Shown: piece after piece, positions 14,108-20,601 of the stretch
Layout: each line of letters starts with the position of its first letter
Numbering within the stretch: position 1 is the stretch's first letter
Source: a virus
Virus record (IMG/VR): IMGVR_UViG_3300010885_012106
Location: 1 to 20,601 of that record
Strand: one strand, 5' to 3'
DNA length: 20,601 nucleotides
Translations under genes and position numbers: made by a program
Notes under the pieces: generated by a model
What the model saw: the letters and a program-made list of their open reading frames with translations, nothing else
Told to the model about the DNA's origin: nothing
The model's database searches: none

Positions 14108-15319
14108 ATGTTTGTAATTCCAACAGCAGATTCGCTTGTAGACTACATTAAAGATTTTACTGGTAGTACTAATACAGCAGAAATCAAACAGTGTATATTC
14201 TTAGGTGAATTAAGCATGCGTAATATTGAGCTACCCGCTTTACGCAGCGATCCATACGACCCGCAATATATTGGTGTGGTTGATGAAGAAGGTGGCATTC
14301 CTATTCCAGGTGATATGAATAAACCTATTCTGTTTTTTAAACAGGGTACACAATATATTACAAGTGCATTAGCAACTGGTACAAATGGACAATTAACAAT
14401 TGTAATTAATGCAGCTACAACACGACCACTGAGTGCTGGTATGTTAGTAAGCGGTACTGGTATTGCAACAGGTGCAACAATCGTAAGTGTTGGTGGAGCT
14501 GGTGGATTAACAATTACATTAAGCTTGGCAAATACTGGTACTGTAAGTGGTACCGTAGTATTTCAAACTCCTCCAGGTAATGGAGCAAGTAGTCAAACAG
14601 GTCCTTGGATTGTGTATGATCGTATTGGTGATAGAGATATTATTACACAAGGTATGATTGCTCAGTTGTATCTACAACCAGTAAATGTGCCAGCAGTTAT
14701 TCGTGGTAAGTTTTCTGAAGTAGCACAGAAGTATAAATTCTTACCTTACGCTGCATCAGGTGATTTGGTTAATATGTATTACTATAAAGCATGGCCGTTG
14801 TTGTTTGCTCCTGTAGCAGATATCTTAGTTAGTGCAGTTGGTACAGTTTCAACAGTGACTGGAGCAACTAGTCCTTGGACAGTAGTTATTACAGGACTTA
14901 CAGATACTGCAGGTGTAAATGTTGGTGACCGATTAACAGCTACTGATGGAACTGGTACTATTAGTAATGGTGGTATTATTGATGTAGTGTCAGTTGATAG
15001 TTCAACACAACTAACAGTCACCGTCACAGGTGGTACTATTCCTACAGTAGGTAATATTACAGACATTACACTTACAGATTTAGTCACACAAACAAATCCT
15101 GTATTACAAACATGGCCTGAAGGATACATTTATTCTACACTGCGTGAATACTATATTAAGCGACACAACGAAGCTGATGCAGCAACTTTTGAAGCAAAAT
15201 TCAGAAGTGCATGCGATACAGTTGAAGATCAAAACAGTTTAGGTAAGTGGAGTGGAGGTCATACAAGATTGACTTCAGTATGGCAACCTCGTCAGTATCG
15301 CCAATACAATATCAAATAA
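14108..15319 (+). CDS. Head-to-tail adaptor/connector-like protein with two inserted beta domains
   Basis: The 403-residue product has a helical base made of three separated parts: 1-80 (IPTADSLVDYIKDFTGS, IKQCIFLGELSMRNIELPAL), about 160-237 (QGMIAQLYLQPVNVPAVIRGKF, NMYYYKAWPLLFAP) and about 330-403 (LREYYIKRHNEADAATFEAKF). Joined, these give about 240 residues, in the range of gp4/gp11-type podovirus adaptors that bind the portal. Two Thr/Gly/Val-rich beta domains interrupt it: about 82-155 (with SAGMLVSGTGIATGATIVSV and TLSLANTGTVSGT) and about 241-325, which is homologous to residues 36-123 of the protein at 4074-4904. Both are probably surface loops projecting from the neck. The adaptor role is inferred from position and helix pattern. 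No Shine-Dalgarno better than AAAGGA at 14093-14098. Confidence 0.7.
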   Translation: MFVIPTADSLVDYIKDFTGSTNTAEIKQCIFLGELSMRNIELPALRSDPYDPQYIGVVDEEGGIPIPGDMNKPILFFKQGTQYITSALATGTNGQLTIVINAATTRPLSAGMLVSGTGIATGATIVSVGGAGGLTITLSLANTGTVSGTVVFQTPPGNGASSQTGPWIVYDRIGDRDIITQGMIAQLYLQPVNVPAVIRGKFSEVAQKYKFLPYAASGDLVNMYYYKAWPLLFAPVADILVSAVGTVSTVTGATSPWTVVITGLTDTAGVNVGDRLTATDGTGTISNGGIIDVVSVDSSTQLTVTVTGGTIPTVGNITDITLTDLVTQTNPVLQTWPEGYIYSTLREYYIKRHNEADAATFEAKFRSACDTVEDQNSLGKWSGGHTRLTSVWQPRQYRQYNIK

Positions 15320-15329
15320 GGATTAAAGC

Positions 15330-18300
15330 ATGCCAAGTTTATACGAATCAACTGCGAATACAGGTGAAGTAAGTTCAAGCAACTTTACAACGCTGTACAA
15401 CGCAAGCGGACTACTAGTTCCTAACGCAGGAGCTGGAACTATTACAGGTAATTTAAATGTAGGTGGTAATTTAACTGTTCAAGGAACAAGTTTATTAATT
15501 GGTGAAGTCACCCTACAGAGTACATTAAGTTTACCTAACTACACATTCCCACTACCAGATGGAACTACAGATCAAGTTCTTGTCACTGACGGTAATGGTA
15601 ATCTATATTGGACAGATGTAAGTGCGATTCCTGGTGCTGATTATAATATCAGTGCAACTACAGCAACTGGTGGTGCTAACTTAACTCTTGGAAATACTGC
15701 AGGTTTTACTGATAGTGTAAAGTTTGCAAATGGTACAAACATTACGGTCACACGAACTGATGCTAATACTATTACTATTAGTACTATTGCCGATGATATT
15801 CCAAACGGTACTGCTAGAGGTCAAGTGCTGTACTGGAATGGTAGTGCATGGACTGCCAACAATGTTATTTCAAGTGCAGCAGCTGGTGATCGTTTAACTG
15901 CTGTGTACGAAAATAGCAGCGCTGGTACAAATGCTGCGCTATTTGTGCGTAAAGATTTTGGTGCTTCAAATTATAGTAGCGCAACTAATGATGGTGTTGG
16001 TATCAACTTTAGTGTAGATAGTAATAGTCAAGCTCTTGCCAATTATGGTATTGTTAGTTTTGAATACAGCGCAACAGATCCACAATTTTTAGTCAACAGT
16101 TCCATTGACAACTTTGTAGCACCTAGCGCACCGTTGTTGTTGTTAGATAAAACCACAGCAAATTTATATGCGTCTAACATAACTTTAAATTCACAAGTAG
16201 CAGGTGTACCAAGTTTAAATGCTTCAATCACAGTAGAACGAGGTAGTAGTACAAATGCCACACTGACTTGGAATGAAGCAACAGATACATGGGACTTTAA
16301 TAATAGTGTAGTCACATCAGGAGATCTAGCAGTTAATGGTGGTGATATAACTACCACAGCAACAACATTCAATTTACTGAATACTACAGCTACAACTGTA
16401 AACGCATTTGGTGCGTCAACTACTACAAACATTGGTGCAGCTACAGGAACAACTACACTTGGCAATAACTTAGATGTTAATGGTGAACAAGTAAGAATTA
16501 ATGCCAATAACACAGCCGCTGACAGTTATCTATACATGAAGGGTAGTACTGAATATCTAAAGTGGGATAACACCAACAGCAGGTTTGAACTTAGTGATCA
16601 GATATACATTACACAAACTGATATTCCTGCAATATTAGAACGCAGAAATTTAAGCACAGACATAAGTCCAAGTGAGCAAAAGTCAAGCATTAGATTAATA
16701 AATCGTATCACTGATGTAGTCAGCAACGATACAGTTAATACTGGTCCAGGTATAACATTTGCTAGAACAAGCGGTGTTAGTGATCCTACTGAAAGATTAT
16801 TTGCCTCAATGGGTAGTAGTTGGAATGGCACAGACAAAACTGCTAGTTTGGCATTTGCTTGGAGCAATGACAATTTTGCTGAACCAACTCCAGGTAGTTT
16901 TCCTGGCTCATACACTTTATTAGATTTAAACAGTAATAATACTCAATTTGAAAATAACAGTCTGTTTGTTGATTACTCTGCTGCAGGCAACTTTAGCACA
17001 GCCACAAGTATTATTACTAGTAATACATTGGTGTTTGGTAGTGCTCATGGTTTTGCTGTTGGTGAGCGTATCAAATACATGTCAACCACACAAAACGGGT
17101 TGACACAATATACCTATTACTATGTGTTATCTGCAGGGTTTACAACTACACAATGTAGATTAAGTTTAACAACTACTGGCGCGGCAATTGCATTAACCAA
17201 TGGTACTGGATTAACTTTAAACTTTGCTGAACTTGTCAATCAAATTGGTGTTAATACAACCAATCCTGACGCTACATTAGATGTAAATGGTAATGTAAAT
17301 ATTAATACCGACTTAACAGTTGATGCTGGCACGCTGTTTGTTAATTCAACCACAAACAGAGTTGGTATTAATACTATTACACCAGGATACGCATTAGATG
17401 TTAATGGTACTACAAACAGTGTTGGTGAACTATCAGTTCAAGCAGATAATATTGCTATTAATGCTGTTAAAGCAGATGTAAACACCAGTTTAATCTTTGG
17501 TCGTGTTGCTCCTAGCGCAAATGCTACTATTAGATGGAATGCTACAAGCGATGATTTTGAATGGAGTAGTGGTGATGGTGTATGGCATGATTTTATTGAT
17601 GCTACATTAACAGCACCATTCTATAACGGACAACTATTAAGTTATCGTAATGGTGAGTGGGTCAATGATAATAGAGTTGATACTACAGATGCAAATGAGC
17701 GTAATGTATTCAATTACAGACCCTTAAGTCCACCTGCTGGTTTTAACACATCGTTGTATATACGTAAAGATTATAGCAATGCAGCAATTGGAACTCCAGG
17801 TGTAGGCACCTATGCCAACGGTGCAGGAACAGCATTATCATTCCAAGTTGTTAGTGATACACAAGCCCCTCCTGGTGGTTCAGCAGGAAGTGCAAATCAG
17901 TTTGCTACTATTGCTGGTATCTACAGCTCTACAAATCCTGCAATTGAATTACGAACAAGTATTAATAATGGAACAAGCAGTCCAGCAATTGCTACATTTG
18001 ATAGTACAATAATTGACCTGGCTGGCGCTACACTAACACTAAACTCTGAAAATGTAGGTGCCGCAACTAATGCGAGTATTGTGGCCAATCGTGGCAGCAG
18101 TGGTACTGATGCAACAATAAACTGGCTTGAAAGTATTAGCTTATGGAACATCAGCAACAGTTTATATGTGGATGATCAGGTAATTGGTGGTAATAGTTTG
18201 GCCACAAACGGCAACAACATTTACTTCAACAATGAAGAAAGTGCAGCTGCTGATTGTTTTATTACTGTTAAGAGACCAGGTGTTGGTGATCCAGTAATTA

Positions 18301-18731
18301 AATGGAATGAAGCCACAGATAGATGGCAAACAACTGTTGATGGTACTACATACCTAAACATACCAAATCAAAACTTAGATACAACTGATACTGTTAATTT
18401 TGGTATCGTTGTCATTGATGGCCGAGCAAGTTTAGATTCTGGAACATTAACAACAACAGCAACTGCTACAGTACCATTGACTACTACAGCAAGAAATATG
18501 ATGTCAGGTATGATTAATATTATTCAAGGTGCAAATGTGCATTGTATAAATTTTACAACATTAAGAGTAGATGCAACCACCGCATTATTAACAACATATG
18601 GTGAAATGTATAACACTTCATCATTAGCAAGTTTTACTGCTGATGTTAGCGGTGGTAATTTAAGATTGCTGATAACACCTGCAAGTGCTACCAGTACAGT
18701 ATTCAGTGTGGTAAGAACCTCACTAACATAA
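15330..18731 (+). CDS. Modular tail fibre protein 1
   Basis: The 1133-residue product is a long Thr/Asn/Ser/Gly-rich, all-beta chain typical of a trimeric fibre. N-terminal region (1-130): NLNVGGNLTVQGTSLL and PLPDGTTDQVLVTDGNGNLYW, patterns known in marine phage fibres. Repeated module of ~25 residues, R-G-S-S-x3-A-T-[IL]-x-W-N/L-E-x-x-x-x-W or a looser form, at about 298-322, 398-421, 719-746, 914-940 and 976-1000. A ~50-residue block starting GDLAVNGGDI (331) is shared with fibre 2. Two regions with [FY][VI]RKD[FY] (near 208 and 814) start longer duplicated segments. The C-terminus (about 1045-1133) differs: a GxIxxxQG...TTYGEMY...LRLLITPASATST domain, perhaps a terminal knob. Ribosome site AAGGA lies before ATG 15330. 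It would bind host surface receptors. Confidence 0.85.
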   Translation: MPSLYESTANTGEVSSSNFTTLYNASGLLVPNAGAGTITGNLNVGGNLTVQGTSLLIGEVTLQSTLSLPNYTFPLPDGTTDQVLVTDGNGNLYWTDVSAIPGADYNISATTATGGANLTLGNTAGFTDSVKFANGTNITVTRTDANTITISTIADDIPNGTARGQVLYWNGSAWTANNVISSAAAGDRLTAVYENSSAGTNAALFVRKDFGASNYSSATNDGVGINFSVDSNSQALANYGIVSFEYSATDPQFLVNSSIDNFVAPSAPLLLLDKTTANLYASNITLNSQVAGVPSLNASITVERGSSTNATLTWNEATDTWDFNNSVVTSGDLAVNGGDITTTATTFNLLNTTATTVNAFGASTTTNIGAATGTTTLGNNLDVNGEQVRINANNTAADSYLYMKGSTEYLKWDNTNSRFELSDQIYITQTDIPAILERRNLSTDISPSEQKSSIRLINRITDVVSNDTVNTGPGITFARTSGVSDPTERLFASMGSSWNGTDKTASLAFAWSNDNFAEPTPGSFPGSYTLLDLNSNNTQFENNSLFVDYSAAGNFSTATSIITSNTLVFGSAHGFAVGERIKYMSTTQNGLTQYTYYYVLSAGFTTTQCRLSLTTTGAAIALTNGTGLTLNFAELVNQIGVNTTNPDATLDVNGNVNINTDLTVDAGTLFVNSTTNRVGINTITPGYALDVNGTTNSVGELSVQADNIAINAVKADVNTSLIFGRVAPSANATIRWNATSDDFEWSSGDGVWHDFIDATLTAPFYNGQLLSYRNGEWVNDNRVDTTDANERNVFNYRPLSPPAGFNTSLYIRKDYSNAAIGTPGVGTYANGAGTALSFQVVSDTQAPPGGSAGSANQFATIAGIYSSTNPAIELRTSINNGTSSPAIATFDSTIIDLAGATLTLNSENVGAATNASIVANRGSSGTDATINWLESISLWNISNSLYVDDQVIGGNSLATNGNNIYFNNEESAAADCFITVKRPGVGDPVIKWNEATDRWQTTVDGTTYLNIPNQNLDTTDTVNFGIVVIDGRASLDSGTLTTTATATVPLTTTARNMMSGMINIIQGANVHCINFTTLRVDATTALLTTYGEMYNTSSLASFTADVSGGNLRLLITPASATSTVFSVVRTSLT
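16320..16467 (+). repeat. Fibre module shared with fibre 2 (copy 1)
   Basis: This stretch encodes residues about 331-379 of fibre 1, starting GDLAVNGGDITTT and ending IGAATGTTTLGN. It matches the module at 19322-19471 in fibre 2 position by position over most of its length (GDLxVxGGDI, NTTxTTVN, IGAxTGTTT). It is visible as protein similarity, with drift at the DNA level. Confidence 0.7.
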
Positions 18732-18745
18732 GGATTGTGTGAATT

Positions 18746-20601
18746 ATGTCAAACGAAAAATTTAAAGTAAAATTTGGTCTAGCAGTAGGTGATACTGCGG
18801 CCACAGTAGATGGCACCACAGGTGACATCAATACAAATGGTAGTATTGTTGCTAACCAAAACTTACAGATCAACGGATCATCTACTTTGGGTAATACAGT
18901 AGGTGATGTTGTTTATATTAATGGAACTGCTACAGTTTTTAATGGACTTACAATTGGTAGTAGCAGTGGTGATCAAGTCACGGTTAATAGTCAAGTCACT
19001 GGCAACATTGCATTCACTGATAACAGCACCACAACAAATCGTGGTATCAGTGGCACAGTTGGTAGTAATGATTACTGGAAGTATGGTGGCGGAGCAACTG
19101 GTGTAAACGCAGGCTACGCAGAAATTGCCACAGGCGATGACGGCAATGATCCAATTTATGTTCGTCAATACACTGGTGGTAGTATTACAAAGCAATTAAC
19201 ACTATTAGATGCAAGCGGTAATACTGTATTAGGTGGTGATTTAACATTGGGTGGTAATGGTTATATATACAGCCCTACAGGTCTTGCGCTTGACTTAACT
19301 GGTGCTGATGTTAGAACACCTGGTGATTTAACTGTTGACGGTGGAGACATTATTACTACCAGCGCCACAGCAAACATTGCCAATACAACTTCAACTACAG
19401 TCAACCTTGGTGGAGCAGCTACTACAGTAAGTATTGGTGCAAACACAGGTACTACTACCGTCAACAACAGTTTAGTTGCTGATGATATTAGTATTACTAC
19501 AGTAGATACTACAAACTTAGAAGTGACTAACATCAAAGCGAAAGATGGTACTGCTGCAATGATTATTGCCGACAGTACTGGTCTTATAAGTGTTAGTACA
19601 CAATTTATTGCTGACAGCGGTAGCATAAGTCGTTTTACAAGAACAGCGGCTGGCGCTGCTTCAAACTTAGTATTTGAACTAACTCGTAATCGTGCTGATT
19701 CAGTTCGTGTTGCTGATCAGGGTCCATGGATAGGATTTGGTTATGTTGGTACTGACAACACACAAATATCTGCTGGTCAAAATGCTATTCGTTCAATGTA
19801 TGAAACTGCTGGTAATCATAAGCTACAGTTCTTACAGATTCCAAGTGGCAACTACGCTGCACCAACCGTAATTGGACAAGTTCAGCGTGGTAGCACATTC
19901 TTTAATAACACAACAGGCACATCTGCCCTGGTGTTGACTGATACTTCTGCCAGAATTGGTGGTACTTCAACTACAATTACTAATAGCGGAAATACAGCAA
20001 CATACGCAACATTTGCTTCTACAAGTACCAGTCTTGCTAGTGCTGGTACAACATACGCTCAGTTTGGTACTACATTTGCCAACTTTGCCAATGGAGGTGT
20101 AAATTACGCCCAACTTGGTGCTGGTAGTGCTACATTCACAGTAAGTGGTTTTAATAATTTTATTAGACAAGGCACAGTGAATACAACGCAACCTGCCTTG
20201 TTGGTTCGTTATCAAAGAACAGATACAACTGGTAGTAATGATAATGATGGTGTTGACTTCCGTTTAAGTACTGGTGGTACAGTCACTACAGATAACATTG
20301 CCAGATTTGATGCCAGTTATAGAACCAGCGGATTCCACCAAGTTGGTATTAGCGTTTCTACTGATAACTTTGCCGCAGACACTGATAGTATCTATCGTGG
20401 TCAAGCAGACAAAACTGTTATTCGTGCCACACCAACTGGAACAACAGGCACAGCAAGTGATATCTTAACCATCGAATCTACCAAGGTCACATCAGCAGTT
20501 CCTATTAAGTTCCCAACATATACTGTGGCAGCAGCAGGTGCCATCACAGGTGCGGTAGGTTGGCAAATCAGTATTAGCGATAGTAGTAGTAGTCCAACAC
20601 A
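18746..20601 (+). CDS. Modular tail fibre protein 2, incomplete at the window edge
   Basis: An open frame starts at ATG 18746 (AAGGA upstream) and stays open to the window end: 618 codons and 2 bases, with no stop. The start MSNEKFKVKFGLAVGD is a fibre-type N-terminus. It is beta-rich throughout, with Thr, Ser, Gly and Asn dominant. Residues about 193-240 repeat the GDLxVxGGDI...TGTTT module of fibre 1. A later part has short strand repeats TYATFA, TTYAQFG, FANFA, NYAQLG (about 413-455). The last residues, KFPTYTVAAAGAITGAVGWQISISDS, resemble the beginning of a common fibre C-terminus, so the true end may be close. It starts 14 bases after fibre 1 and is probably co-transcribed and co-assembled, or an alternative receptor-binding fibre. 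Confidence 0.85.
   Translation, partial: MSNEKFKVKFGLAVGDTAATVDGTTGDINTNGSIVANQNLQINGSSTLGNTVGDVVYINGTATVFNGLTIGSSSGDQVTVNSQVTGNIAFTDNSTTTNRGISGTVGSNDYWKYGGGATGVNAGYAEIATGDDGNDPIYVRQYTGGSITKQLTLLDASGNTVLGGDLTLGGNGYIYSPTGLALDLTGADVRTPGDLTVDGGDIITTSATANIANTTSTTVNLGGAATTVSIGANTGTTTVNNSLVADDISITTVDTTNLEVTNIKAKDGTAAMIIADSTGLISVSTQFIADSGSISRFTRTAAGAASNLVFELTRNRADSVRVADQGPWIGFGYVGTDNTQISAGQNAIRSMYETAGNHKLQFLQIPSGNYAAPTVIGQVQRGSTFFNNTTGTSALVLTDTSARIGGTSTTITNSGNTATYATFASTSTSLASAGTTYAQFGTTFANFANGGVNYAQLGAGSATFTVSGFNNFIRQGTVNTTQPALLVRYQRTDTTGSNDNDGVDFRLSTGGTVTTDNIARFDASYRTSGFHQVGISVSTDNFAADTDSIYRGQADKTVIRATPTGTTGTASDILTIESTKVTSAVPIKFPTYTVAAAGAITGAVGWQISISDSSSSPT
19322..19471 (+). repeat. Fibre module shared with fibre 1 (copy 2)
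   Basis: Encodes GDLTVDGGDIITTS through IGANTGTTTVNN of fibre 2, homologous to 16320-16467. The two copies are in different proteins about 3 kb apart, so recombination between the fibre genes could swap modules. Confidence 0.7.

Noticed and set aside
14782-19626. Several long minus-strand ORFs opposite the adaptor and fibre genes
   Set aside because: They are mirror frames of Thr/Val/Asn-rich coding sequence, which rarely gives stops in antisense. They have hydrophobic low-complexity translations, no ribosome sites and no gene-like spacing.
15330-20601. CRISPR array or DNA-level tandem repeats in the fibre region
   Set aside because: The repetitive look comes from coding for Thr/Asn/Gly-rich modules. 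There are no equal-length repeats with unique spacers, and the frame is open throughout.
1-20601. Prophage or integration signals, tRNA genes, host metabolic genes
   Set aside because: I found no integrase, repressor, attachment-like repeat, tRNA cloverleaf or recognisable metabolic gene. The window is too short to say whether they exist elsewhere in the genome.

Overview
This window is part of the genome of a tailed double-stranded DNA phage, most likely a podovirus-type phage of marine bacteria. It carries the packaging and head module in a standard order: a probable small terminase, large terminase, a long portal of the SU10/N4/P22 kind, a scaffold, a DUF5309/SU10-like major capsid protein, a head-to-tail adaptor, and two large modular tail fibres. 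The DNA is AT-rich, genes are packed with ATGA or TAATG overlaps, and the fibre modules resemble those seen in marine phages. I see no replication, lysogeny, integrase, tRNA or host-metabolism genes. The host cannot be named from this window.

Layout. Positions 7-2484 hold two low-complexity virion-type proteins (possibly internal or ejected proteins) and a Dps-like ferritin-fold protein. Positions 2476-2985 hold the only minus-strand gene, a GNAT-type acetyltransferase. A 17-bp palindrome at 3008-3024 separates it from the plus-strand module. Positions 3027-5201 hold a TerS candidate and then four genes: two beta-rich proteins flanked by two short disordered proteins that share an RGPTxG motif. 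Positions 5251-6516 hold three unknown proteins. Positions 6518-13436 run TerL, a small Cys/His protein, portal, a helical protein, scaffold and capsid, ended by a strong intrinsic terminator at 13463-13488. Positions 13520-20601 hold an unknown protein, the adaptor and two tail fibres. The second fibre runs off the right edge.

How it works together. The scaffold and capsid proteins would build the procapsid around the portal. TerS and TerL would package DNA through the portal, the adaptor and its neighbour would close the head, and the fibres would bind the host. The most notable points are: (1) a Dps-like protein that keeps four of the five ferroxidase ligands, placed next to virion genes; (2) one beta domain present both in a free-standing protein (4074-4904) and as an insertion in the adaptor (14108-15319), which also carries a second, unrelated-looking insertion; (3) a recurring ATAAATA element in the short gaps, including a 15-nt exact repeat and a copy just after the capsid terminator, that looks like a phage late promoter; (4) a two-sided copy of this element between the lone minus-strand gene and the TerS candidate. 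No gap without a gene exceeds 85 bases.
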